Source: BM003 sp963699835 (GTDB lineage Bacteria > Pseudomonadota > Gammaproteobacteria > Steroidobacterales > BM003). Taken from it: 64,000 nt of DNA. The translations under genes and the position numbers were made by a program. Every line of letters begins with the position of its first letter. Position 1 is the first letter of the stretch. The stretch spans positions 496,001 through 560,000 of the forward strand of contig CAVOVJ010000003.1 of NCBI GenBank assembly GCA_963699835.1. The letters run 5' to 3'. The notes beneath the pieces were generated by a model, which searched no databases, was not told the origin of the DNA, and saw nothing but the letters and a program-made list of their open reading frames with translations. Shown piece by piece: positions 1 to 7,596 of this stretch.

Positions 1-328
1 CATCGGCGAGGTCGACGGCAAAACCTGTTTCATCATCGACGATCTGATCGATACGGCGGGAACTTTATGTGAGGCCGCGAGGGTACTCAAAGAGCATGGC
101 GCCGAACGGGTTTGCGCCTACATCACCCACCCGGTTCTGAGCGGGCCGGCGGTACAGCGGATTTCCGCCTCGGTGCTCGATGAGCTTGTTGTAACCGATA
201 CGATCCCGCTGAAACCCGAGGCCGAGGGCTGTAACAAAATCCGCCAGCTCTCGATAGCGACATTGCTGGCCGAGACGATCCGGCGAATCAGCGATTCAGA
301 GTCGGTGAGTTCGCTATACGTGGATTGA
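1..328 (+). CDS. prs: Ribose-phosphate pyrophosphokinase, C-terminal part (truncated by window start)
   Basis: Makes PRPP from ribose 5-phosphate and ATP, in the cytoplasm, for nucleotide, histidine and NAD synthesis. Only the last ~108 residues are present, read from base 2. The PRPP-binding loop DDLIDTAGT is visible near the start of the fragment, followed by the ITHPVLSGPA segment and the usual C-terminal ending with I..LLAETIRRI. The stop is TGA at 326-328. The next genes are rplY, pth and ychF, the standard gammaproteobacterial neighbourhood. The N-terminal two thirds lie outside the window. Confidence 0.95.
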   Translation, partial: IGEVDGKTCFIIDDLIDTAGTLCEAARVLKEHGAERVCAYITHPVLSGPAVQRISASVLDELVVTDTIPLKPEAEGCNKIRQLSIATLLAETIRRISDSESVSSLYVD

Positions 329-490
329 TACGCCTTAAAGGTGTTGCAGTTTTGATTTTTTTTGCGGTGCGGCGCATGCGTTTCACCGCTGGGTAGGGAT
401 TCGGCGAGTGCCGGTATCCCGCGTGCGATGCCGCTGACCTGGTCGTGGGTCCGGTTTTCGTGCTTGGTAATTGATACAGGAGCCAGACAA

Positions 491-1159
491 ATGAGTGATT
501 TTGTACTCTCGGCGGAATTCCGCGATGATCAGGGCAAGGGTGCGAGCCGCCGCCTGCGTCGGACCGGAAAAGTCCCCGCGATTGTTTACGGTGGCGGCAA
601 GCCGCCACGTGCCCTTACGCTCGATCACGACGCGCTCGTGCACGAGATGAGCAACCCGGCGTTCTATTCGTCGGTACTGACTCTGAAGGTCGGTGACGTC
701 GAGCAGGCTGCGATTGTCAAGGATCTGCAGCGTCATCCGGCCAAACGCCGGGTGTTGCATATTGACTTGCAGCGGATTCTCGAGGATCAGGAGATCCGCA
801 TGTCGGTGCCGCTGTCCTTCGTCAACGAAGAGATGGCGCCGGGGGCCAAGGCGGGCGGTACGATTTCGCATACCGTCAACGAGGTCGAAGTGCTGTGTCT
901 GCCGCGTTTCTTGCCGGAAAGCATCGAGGTCGATGTGGCAGAGGTGGAACTCGACGAGAGCATCAAGCTCTCCGAGATTACGCTTCCGGAAGGTGTGCGG
1001 TACGCTACCCCGCCGACCGAAGATAACGACCCGTCAATTCTCAGCATCCATGTGGTGAAGGTCGTTACGATCGAAGAGGAAGAGGCCGAAGAGGTGGATG
1101 CCGGCGCGGTTCCCACCACCGGGGACGAAGAGCCGTCGGAAGGCCCCGGCACCGAGTAA
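491..1159 (+). CDS. rplY: 50S ribosomal protein L25/general stress protein Ctc
   Basis: Binds 5S rRNA in the large ribosomal subunit. The 222-residue product is the long TL5/Ctc form: an N-terminal L25 beta-barrel (about residues 5-95, with the RRLRRTGKVPAIVYGGG motif typical of the family) followed by the C-terminal beta domain (about 100-190) and an acidic tail rich in Glu. I chose ATG 491 because the protein family begins at M-S-x-F; the reading frame stays open upstream to 362 but that extension has no family similarity. A rho-independent terminator follows directly. Confidence 0.95.
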   Translation: MSDFVLSAEFRDDQGKGASRRLRRTGKVPAIVYGGGKPPRALTLDHDALVHEMSNPAFYSSVLTLKVGDVEQAAIVKDLQRHPAKRRVLHIDLQRILEDQEIRMSVPLSFVNEEMAPGAKAGGTISHTVNEVEVLCLPRFLPESIEVDVAEVELDESIKLSEITLPEGVRYATPPTEDNDPSILSIHVVKVVTIEEEEAEEVDAGAVPTTGDEEPSEGPGTE

Positions 1160-1178
1160 TGGTAGCGTCTGGACGAGT

Positions 1179-1209
1179 GGGCCGCCGGGTTACCGGCGGC
1201 CCATTTTTT
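1179..1209 (+). terminator. Rho-independent terminator after rplY
   Basis: A perfect 10-bp GC stem (GGGCCGCCGG at 1179-1188 with CCGGCGGCCC at 1193-1202, four-base loop) is followed by ATTTTTT. It lies 19 bases after the rplY stop and separates rplY from pth. Confidence 0.85.
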
Positions 1210-1263
1210 CTCCCCGCAAGCACGGCTCGCAGCAAACGGGAGTCAGGTCTTTGAGGATTCGAG

Positions 1264-1896
1264 ATGGAGCATCGTCCCATCCAGCTCATCGTCGGGCTGG
1301 GCAATCCCGGTAAGGAACACGAACTGGACCGCCACAACGCGGGATTCTGGTTCGTCGACTTGCTTGCCGAGTCCCTTGGTGCGCGATTCAAGGATGAGCG
1401 CAGATTCAACGCCGACCTGTGCCGGATTCAAATCGGTAACAACGAAGTTCGGCTGCTGAAACCGATGACTTATATGAACCGCAGCGGCCAGTCCATTCAG
1501 GCGGTGTGCGACTATTTCAAGATTGCACCGGCCGAAGTGCTCGTGGTGCATGACGAACTCGATCTGCCGGCGGGAGTGGCGCGGTTGAAGAGAGGAGGCG
1601 GTCACGGCGGTCACAACGGTTTGCGCAGCGTAGTAGCGCAAATCGGACGCGAGTTTTTCCGCCTGCGTCTCGGGGTCGGCCATCCTGGTAATCGTGACAT
1701 GGTGATTGAGTATGTTTTGTCACGGCCGTCCGCGCGCGAGGAGGTCGCGCTGCGCGAAGCGATTGCCGAGGCGGTCGAAGTGATGCCGATTCTGCTCGGG
1801 CATGGTGACGAACGCGCCATGACCCGTCTGCATACTCGTAACGGTCAGGCGGAATCCGCCGAAAAAGCGGGCAGCCGTCCGCAACAGGGAGAGTAG
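1264..1896 (+). CDS. pth: Peptidyl-tRNA hydrolase
   Basis: Cleaves the ester bond of peptidyl-tRNAs released by abortive translation, recycling tRNA in the cytoplasm. 210 residues, slightly longer than the usual 190-195 because of a polar C-terminal tail. Family signatures are clear: GLGNPG near residue 12, the catalytic histidine in RHNAGF (about residue 24), the KPMTYMNRSG block, the VVHDELDLPAG block and GGGHGGHNGLRS. It lies between rplY and ychF, and is separated from the ychF GTG by two bases after its own stop, so translation of the two is probably coupled. Confidence 0.96.
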   Translation: MEHRPIQLIVGLGNPGKEHELDRHNAGFWFVDLLAESLGARFKDERRFNADLCRIQIGNNEVRLLKPMTYMNRSGQSIQAVCDYFKIAPAEVLVVHDELDLPAGVARLKRGGGHGGHNGLRSVVAQIGREFFRLRLGVGHPGNRDMVIEYVLSRPSAREEVALREAIAEAVEVMPILLGHGDERAMTRLHTRNGQAESAEKAGSRPQQGE

Positions 1897-1898
1897 TC

Positions 1899-2990
1899 GT
1901 GGGCTTCAAATGCGGCATCGTGGGTTTGCCAAACGTGGGTAAATCGACACTGTTCAATGCGTTGACCGCGGCGGAAATCGCGGCGGAGAATTACCCGTTT
2001 TGCACGATCGACCCCAACGTGGGGATCGTGCCGGTCCCCGACCCGCGTCTCGATGTGCTGGCGGCAATCGTCATGCCGCAGCGGGTCCTGCCAACGACTA
2101 TCGAATTCGTCGACATTGCCGGTTTGGTGGCTGGTGCATCGAAGGGGGAGGGCCTTGGTAACCAGTTTCTTGCCAACATTCGCGAAACCGACGCGATCGC
2201 CCATGTCGTGCGCTGTTTTTGCGATGATGACGTTGTGCATGTGTCCGGGCGAATCGATCCGGTCGGCGACATCGAGATTATCAGTACCGAGCTCGCGCTG
2301 GCCGATCTCGAAACCGTCGGCCGCCATCTCCATCGGGCGACCAAGGCCGCCAAGACCGGTGACAAGGAGGCGGCCGCGCGCCGCGACCTGCTAGGGCGAA
2401 TTGCCGATCATTTGGATGCCGGCGATCCGGTACGGTCCATGAGCCTCGCCGCCAATGAACTGAAGTCCATCCGGGAACTGCATCTTTTGACGGTCAAGCC
2501 GACGATGTATGTGGCGAATGTCAGCGAGGACGGATTTACCGACAATCCGCATCTGGACGCGGTTCGCGCCCTCGCCGACGCGGAAGGGGCGGAGGTCGTG
2601 GCGGTTTGCGCCGCAATCGAAGCTGAGCTGATCCAGCTCGGGGAAGATGATCGTGCGGTGTTTCTCGATGAGCTGGGTCTAAGCGAGCCGGGGCTCAACC
2701 GGGTCATACGCGCGGGTTACAGCCTGCTCGGACTGCTGACGTTTTTTACCGCCGGTAAAAAGGAGGTTCGCGCCTGGACGGTGGCGCGGGGGGCGACGGC
2801 GCCAGAGGCGGCGGCCGTGATCCATACCGATTTTCAGCGCGGATTTATCCGTGCTGAAACAGTTGCCTATGATGACTTCGTTGCATGCAATGGCGAGAAT
2901 GGCGCCAAAGAAGCCGGCAAATTGCGCCTCGAAGGCAAGGAGTATGTGGTCGCCGAAGGGGACGTTCTGCATTTCAGATTCAACGTCTGA
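1899..2990 (+). CDS. ychF: Redox-regulated ATPase/GTPase YchF (OLA1 family)
   Basis: Obg-related P-loop ATPase that binds ribosomes and acts as a negative regulator of oxidative-stress responses in E. coli. 363 residues, the usual length. The G1 loop GLPNVGKST lies at about residues 8-16, the G3 region is DIAGLVAGASKGEGLGNQFL, and the C-terminal TGS domain runs over the last ~85 residues, including GLLTFFTAGKKEVRAWT and ending HFRFNV. The start is GTG at 1899, giving M-G-F-K-C-G, the canonical N terminus. Confidence 0.96.
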   Translation: MGFKCGIVGLPNVGKSTLFNALTAAEIAAENYPFCTIDPNVGIVPVPDPRLDVLAAIVMPQRVLPTTIEFVDIAGLVAGASKGEGLGNQFLANIRETDAIAHVVRCFCDDDVVHVSGRIDPVGDIEIISTELALADLETVGRHLHRATKAAKTGDKEAAARRDLLGRIADHLDAGDPVRSMSLAANELKSIRELHLLTVKPTMYVANVSEDGFTDNPHLDAVRALADAEGAEVVAVCAAIEAELIQLGEDDRAVFLDELGLSEPGLNRVIRAGYSLLGLLTFFTAGKKEVRAWTVARGATAPEAAAVIHTDFQRGFIRAETVAYDDFVACNGENGAKEAGKLRLEGKEYVVAEGDVLHFRFNV

Positions 2991-3096
2991 TGCAGGCGCG
3001 CGCGGTGACGTTCGCGGCCGGTCGCGCTGCGCGCCTTGACAGTAACCGGAACAGCGCGGAGAATTTCGCGCCTTCCCCGACGGGTCGGAGCTCGAT

Positions 3097-3173
3097 GGTG
3101 ATGTAGCTCAGGTGGTTAGAGCGGCGGATTCATAACCCGCAGGTCGGTGGTTCAAGTCCACCCATCACCACCA
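3097..3173 (+). tRNA. tRNA-Met (anticodon CAT), elongator type
   Basis: A complete 77-nt cloverleaf with encoded CCA. The acceptor stem GGTGATG pairs with CATCACC, the D stem is GCTC/GAGC, the T arm is GGTGG-TTCAAGT-CCACC, and the anticodon CAT lies at 3131-3133 in loop TTCATAA. Position 1-72 is a G-C pair, so it is not an initiator tRNA. Base A31 faces C39, a mismatch closing the anticodon stem. A CAT anticodon could also belong to lysidine-modified tRNA-Ile2; I favour elongator Met on overall resemblance but cannot exclude Ile2. Confidence 0.93.
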
Positions 3174-3280
3174 TCCTCCGCCTGTGGCGGCCCTCCACCT
3201 TTAAAGTCACCCTCGGCAATGCGCAGACCGCCCCGCCCCACTGCACCAGAATCCCCGGAATATCCGTGCCTGGTCGGCGG

Positions 3281-4150
3281 ATGAACATCATCGGTTGCGG
3301 CCGCGCCGCCCGCACACTCGCCGCGGTCTGGCAACGCACCGGCACCCTCGAAACAACCGCTATCCTGAACCGTTCCGCCAGTTCCGCAGGTGAGGCGGCC
3401 GAGTTTGTCGGCGCCGGCGAGGCCGTTGACGACCTCTCGCAGATGCCAAGTGCCGGCTTGTGGATGCTCGGGGTTGGCGACGACCGGATCCTGTCCGTGG
3501 CTGATGCGCTTGCGGCGTCGGGCCGGTTACGGCCGGGCGATATCGTGTTTCATCTGTCCGGCGCGCACGCCTCTGATGAGCTTGCAGCGTGCCGCGGTGT
3601 CGGTGCCTGGTGCGCCAGCCTGCATCCGGCACACAGTTTTGCCGACCCGCGCAGGTCTCTGGACGCCATGGCCGGCTGCCGCTGTGTGGTCGAGGGCGAC
3701 AGCGCGGCGATCGATGTGCTCGCCCCTCTCGTTGCCGCCCTCGGCGCAGCGATGCTCGAAATCGATCCCGCGCAGAAGATCGTCTACCACGCAGGAATGG
3801 TTTTCGCGAGCAACTTTGTCGTCGTCCTGCTCGGCGATGCGTTGGCGGCAGTCAACGCGGCCGGCATTCCGGATTACGAGGCTGCGCAGCTGCTGCGGCC
3901 GCTGTTGCTGGGAACCGTCACCAATACACTCGACTATGGCGTCGAAGACGCGCTGACCGGTCCGATCGCCCGCGGCGATGCCGCGCTGGTGGCGGCGCAA
4001 CTCGCGGCGCTGGAGCAGGCCTTGCCCGATGTCGCCACGCGTTATCGCGCGCTCGGGCTTGCGGCCAGTGCGATCGCACGCCGTTCCGGCAGCACGGATA
4101 CACAGGCGCTGGCGCGGATCGACGTGCTGCTCGGCCGCACGGGGAATTAG
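3281..4150 (+). CDS. Rossmann-like and DUF2520 domain-containing protein
   Basis: A 289-residue protein with a dinucleotide-binding N terminus (NIIGCGRAARTLA, about residues 2-14) and an all-helical C-terminal DUF2520 domain beginning around HPAHSFADP and including the HAGMVFASNFVV helix. The layout resembles the ProC/6-phosphogluconate dehydrogenase superfamily, and the family is thought to be an NAD(P)-dependent dehydrogenase of unknown substrate. I start at ATG 3281 because the Rossmann strand begins there; ATG 3266 adds five residues in frame. It stands alone between a tRNA gene and liuR. Confidence 0.85.
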   Translation: MNIIGCGRAARTLAAVWQRTGTLETTAILNRSASSAGEAAEFVGAGEAVDDLSQMPSAGLWMLGVGDDRILSVADALAASGRLRPGDIVFHLSGAHASDELAACRGVGAWCASLHPAHSFADPRRSLDAMAGCRCVVEGDSAAIDVLAPLVAALGAAMLEIDPAQKIVYHAGMVFASNFVVVLLGDALAAVNAAGIPDYEAAQLLRPLLLGTVTNTLDYGVEDALTGPIARGDAALVAAQLAALEQALPDVATRYRALGLAASAIARRSGSTDTQALARIDVLLGRTGN

Positions 4151-4191
4151 CCGTCCCGATCTGTGCGGCGGATCACATGGCGAGAACATAG

Positions 4192-4207
4192 TTTACGTTA
4201 ACGTCAA
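4192..4207 (+). promoter_or_regulatory. LiuR-type operator upstream of liuR
   Basis: TTTACGTTAACGTCAA is an almost perfect palindrome (its reverse complement differs at only two positions). A promoter-like TTTACG (4192-4197) and TAGGAT (4215-4220) are spaced 17 bp apart around it, the geometry expected of a MerR-family operator. A near copy of its reverse complement lies upstream of the isovaleryl-CoA dehydrogenase gene at 4695-4710. Autoregulation by LiuR is inferred. Confidence 0.7.
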
Positions 4208-4256
4208 CTTGGGCTAGGATTCCGTCTAGTCGCACCGGCGTGAACGGAGCCATCAA

Positions 4257-4646
4257 ATGAGTCGGACCTACACCATTTCCGAGCTCGCAAAGGAGTTTGC
4301 CGTTACCCCGCGAACGCTACGATTTTATGAGTCAAAGGCAATTCTCGCGCCCGATAGGGTCGGTCGGAGACGAGTCTATTCGGAACGCGACCGGGTCCGG
4401 TTACGGCTTGCGCTGCGCGGTCGGAGACTCGGCTTTTCAGTCGATGATTGTAAAGAAATCATAGAGATGTATAACCCTATCGTCGGTAACGAGTCTGACC
4501 AGTTGCAATACCTGTTGGCCAAGATCGGTGATCACAGAGCGGCGCTCGAGGACAAGCAACGCGATATCGAGGCCACCCTTGCGGCCATGGATGAAATTGA
4601 ATTGCTGTGCCGGGCTCATCTGGAAGAACGCGCGCGAGCGGTCTGA
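4257..4646 (+). CDS. liuR: MerR-family regulator of leucine/isovalerate utilisation
   Basis: A 129-residue MerR-type transcription factor: winged helix-turn-helix in about residues 5-72 (YTISELAKEFAVTPRTLRFYE, then GRRRVYSERDRVRLRLALRGRRLGFS), followed by a long dimerisation helix containing a DKQRDIEATLAAMDEIE stretch. It lacks the cysteines of metal-sensing MerR proteins. Members of this subgroup next to isovaleryl-CoA dehydrogenase are LiuR, which controls branched-chain amino acid catabolism in many gamma- and betaproteobacteria. Two matching operators, one before this gene and one before the operon, support the assignment. Confidence 0.88.
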   Translation: MSRTYTISELAKEFAVTPRTLRFYESKAILAPDRVGRRRVYSERDRVRLRLALRGRRLGFSVDDCKEIIEMYNPIVGNESDQLQYLLAKIGDHRAALEDKQRDIEATLAAMDEIELLCRAHLEERARAV

Positions 4647-4694
4647 CGGGAGTCTTCCCAAAATTCGGGTTCGCTTTGCGGTTACTACGTGAAG

Positions 4695-4710
4695 TTGACG
4701 TAAAGGTAAA
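4695..4710 (+). promoter_or_regulatory. LiuR-type operator upstream of liuA
   Basis: TTGACGTAAAGGTAAA differs at two positions from the reverse complement of the liuR-upstream site at 4192-4207. It lies 55 bases before the liuA start, so it probably controls the liuA-liuB-liuD operon. Confidence 0.65.
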
Positions 4711-4764
4711 TTAGTAATGTGAACAGGGGCCCGCCCGGGCCGCCTGCAAGCAGGAGATAGAGCG

Positions 4765-5937
4765 ATGAACACCCTCGCCTACGGCAGCCTGAATTTCGGT
4801 CTCGGGGAAACCGCCGACATGCTGCGGGAAACGGTCCGCGATTTTTCGGCGGCCGAGATTGCGCCGCGCGCGGCCCAGATCGACGTAGCGAACACGTTCC
4901 CGCAGGATCTGTGGCGCAAATTCGGCGATATGGGACTGCTCGGCCTGACTGTCGAAGAAGAATTTGGCGGGTCGGGTATGGGTTATCTCGAGCATGTCCT
5001 GGCGATGGAGGAGATAAGCCGCGCCTCGGCATCGGTTGGCCTTTCTTACGGCGCCCACTCCAATCTCTGCGTCAACCAGATTCGGCGCAACGGCAATCCG
5101 GAACAAAAACAGCGTTACCTGCCGAAGCTCGTCAGCGGCGAGCATGTCGGCGCCCTTGCAATGAGCGAGCCCGGCGCCGGCTCGGACGTCGTGGGGATGC
5201 GGCTGAAAGCGGAGCAACGCGGCGACGGGTTTGTTCTGAACGGCAGCAAGATGTGGATCACCAACGGGCCCGATGCCGATGTCGTAGTCGTCTACGCGAA
5301 GACCGATCCTGGCGCCGCGTCGCACGGTATCACCGCGTTCATCGTCGAGAAGGGCCGCGTCGGTTTCTATGCTGCACAAAAACTGGACAAGCTCGGCATG
5401 CGCGGCTCCAACACTTCCGAACTGGTATTTGAAGATTGCGAGATTCCGGCCGAGAACGTACTCGGGAATTTGCACGAAGGCGTGCGAGTATTGATGAGCG
5501 GTCTCGACTACGAACGCGTCGTGTTGTCGGGCGGACCGCTCGGTATCATGCAGGCGTGTCTGGATGTAGTGATCCCGTATATCCACGAACGGCGCCAGTT
5601 CGGCCGGGCGATCGGCGAATTCCAGCTGATGCAAGGCAAGCTGGCTGACATGTATACCCAGCTCAATGCCTGCCGTGCCTATGTCTATAGCGTTGCACGA
5701 TCCTGTGACCGCGGCGAAACCACGCGCAAGGATGCGGCGGGCGCCATCCTGTATTCTTCCGAGGCTGCGACGCAGATGGCGCTGCAGGCGATCCAGACCC
5801 TCGGCGGCAACGGCTACATCAACGAGTACCCGACCGGCCGCTTCCTGCGCGACGCGAAGCTGTATGAGATCGGCGCCGGCACCAGTGAGATCCGGCGCAT
5901 GCTGATTGGCCGCGAATTGTTCGCCGAGACGGCCTGA
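4765..5937 (+). CDS. liuA: Isovaleryl-CoA dehydrogenase
   Basis: FAD-dependent oxidation of isovaleryl-CoA to 3-methylcrotonyl-CoA, the third step of leucine degradation. 390 residues, normal for the family. Visible signatures: ALAMSEPGAGSDVV (FAD/substrate loop), KMWITNGPDADV, KLGMRGSNTSELVFEDC, and GLDYERVVLSGGPLGIM, where the Glu corresponds to the catalytic base specific to isovaleryl-CoA dehydrogenases (Glu254 in the human enzyme). The C-terminal YEIGAGTSEIRRMLIGREL completes the fold. The LiuR-type site upstream and the carboxylase genes downstream agree with the role. Confidence 0.95.
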   Translation: MNTLAYGSLNFGLGETADMLRETVRDFSAAEIAPRAAQIDVANTFPQDLWRKFGDMGLLGLTVEEEFGGSGMGYLEHVLAMEEISRASASVGLSYGAHSNLCVNQIRRNGNPEQKQRYLPKLVSGEHVGALAMSEPGAGSDVVGMRLKAEQRGDGFVLNGSKMWITNGPDADVVVVYAKTDPGAASHGITAFIVEKGRVGFYAAQKLDKLGMRGSNTSELVFEDCEIPAENVLGNLHEGVRVLMSGLDYERVVLSGGPLGIMQACLDVVIPYIHERRQFGRAIGEFQLMQGKLADMYTQLNACRAYVYSVARSCDRGETTRKDAAGAILYSSEAATQMALQAIQTLGGNGYINEYPTGRFLRDAKLYEIGAGTSEIRRMLIGRELFAETA

Positions 5938-5968
5938 GGCCACCCCTGGGTGCCACAAGGGTGATGTG

Positions 5969-7576
5969 ATGACAGTACTGTCCAGCAACCTGAATCCGCG
6001 TTCGGCGCAGTTTGGCGAGAACGCCGCAGCGATGTCGGCGCTGGTCGGACAGTTGCGTGAGCGCACCGCAATAGTAAAGCTCGGTGGTCACGCGCGGGCG
6101 CGGGAGAAACATCTGGCCCGCGGCAAGTTGCTGCCGCGCGATCGCGTGCGCAAGCTTCTCGATATCGGCTCGCCATTTCTCGAGATCGGCCAGTTCGCCG
6201 CCTGGGGGATGTACGAATCGGATGTTCCCAGTGCCGGGGTCATTGCCGGCGTCGGCCGGGTCGAGGGAGTCGAGTGCATGATCGTCGCCAACGACGCGAC
6301 GGTAAAAGGCGGCACTTATTATCCGATCAGCGTAAAGAAACATCTGCGGGCGCAGGCGATCGCGCTCGAAAATCATCTGCCGTGCATTTATCTGGTCGAT
6401 TCGGGTGGAGCGTTTTTACCAATGCAGGACGAGGTCTTTCCCGACCGCGATCACTTCGGCCGGATTTTCTACAACCAGGCTAATCTCTCGGCCCGCGGCA
6501 TACCGCAGATTGCGGTAGTCATGGGTTCGTGCACGGCCGGCGGCGCTTATGTTCCCGCGATGTGCGACCAGGCGATTATCGTGCGCCAGCAGGGGACGAT
6601 TTTTCTCGCTGGTCCGCCGCTGGTGAAAGCGGCCACGGGCGAGGTAGTGAGCGCTGAACAACTCGGCGGCGCGGATGTTCATTCGCGCACCTCCGGTGTC
6701 ACCGATTATTACGCGGCCAACGACATGCACGCGCTGGCGCTGGCGCGGCGTATCGTTTCCGGGCTGAACCGGGTCAAGAATGTCCGCGTGCACCTGCGTG
6801 AACCGGCGGAGCCACGCTACGATCCCGCGGAAGTCTACGGTGTCGTTCCCGCTGATGCGCGCAAACCCTACGATGTCAGGGAGATCATTGCGCGGATTGT
6901 CGATCGCAGCGAATTCGATGAGTTCAAGCAGCTCTACGGTGAGACGCTGGTATGCGGATTCGCCAGGATTCACGGTTACCCGGTTGGCCTCATCGCCAAC
7001 AACGGCATCCTGTTTTCCGAGTCGGCACTGAAGGGTGCCCATTTCGTCCAGCTCTGCAGCCAACGCAACATTCCGCTGGTTTTCCTGCAGAACATCACCG
7101 GGTTCATGGTCGGACGAAAATACGAGGCCGGCGGCATCGCCAAAGATGGTGCGAAGATGGTTACCGCGGTCGCGACAACGAAAGTGCCGAAACTGACCGT
7201 CATCATCGGCGGCAGTTTCGGCGCCGGAAACTACGCAATGTGCGGTCGGGCATACGGTGCCCGATTCCTCTGGACGTGGCCCAATTCGCGAATCTCGGTG
7301 ATGGGCGGTGAACAGGCGGCCAACGTACTCGCAGAGGTCCGCCGCGACGGTCTCGAGAAACGCGGAGAAGGGTGGCCGGAGGCCGCGCAGGAGGCATTCA
7401 TGCGACCGATTCGCGAACAGTATGAGACCCAGGGCAACCCGTATTATGCGAGTGCGCGTTTATGGGACGACGGCATCATCGATCCGGCGGATACGCGGCG
7501 CGTACTCGGATTGTCGTTGTCGACAGTGTTGAACGCCGCGCAAGAGCCGACTCGCTTCGGCGTCTTCAGGATGTAA
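5969..7576 (+). CDS. liuB: Methylcrotonyl-CoA carboxylase, carboxyltransferase (beta) subunit
   Basis: Transfers the carboxyl group from biotin to 3-methylcrotonyl-CoA, giving 3-methylglutaconyl-CoA. 535 residues from ATG 5969, the usual length. The N-terminal half carries LGGHARAREKHLARGKLLPRDR and VDSGGAFLPMQDEVFPD, and the C-terminal half carries FLQNITGFMVGRKYE and GGSFGAGNYAMCGRAY, all diagnostic of acyl-CoA carboxyltransferases. The frame is open further upstream to 5906, overlapping liuA, but the M-T-V-L start matches the family. It is followed by the biotin-carrying subunit 20 bases on. Confidence 0.95.
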   Translation: MTVLSSNLNPRSAQFGENAAAMSALVGQLRERTAIVKLGGHARAREKHLARGKLLPRDRVRKLLDIGSPFLEIGQFAAWGMYESDVPSAGVIAGVGRVEGVECMIVANDATVKGGTYYPISVKKHLRAQAIALENHLPCIYLVDSGGAFLPMQDEVFPDRDHFGRIFYNQANLSARGIPQIAVVMGSCTAGGAYVPAMCDQAIIVRQQGTIFLAGPPLVKAATGEVVSAEQLGGADVHSRTSGVTDYYAANDMHALALARRIVSGLNRVKNVRVHLREPAEPRYDPAEVYGVVPADARKPYDVREIIARIVDRSEFDEFKQLYGETLVCGFARIHGYPVGLIANNGILFSESALKGAHFVQLCSQRNIPLVFLQNITGFMVGRKYEAGGIAKDGAKMVTAVATTKVPKLTVIIGGSFGAGNYAMCGRAYGARFLWTWPNSRISVMGGEQAANVLAEVRRDGLEKRGEGWPEAAQEAFMRPIREQYETQGNPYYASARLWDDGIIDPADTRRVLGLSLSTVLNAAQEPTRFGVFRM

Positions 7577-7596
7577 TGGTGAGCGGGAGATCCGCC

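Noticed and set aside
4711..6066. 451-residue minus-strand open frame opposite liuA
   Set aside because: Shadow frame of isovaleryl-CoA dehydrogenase; its product shows no family motif.
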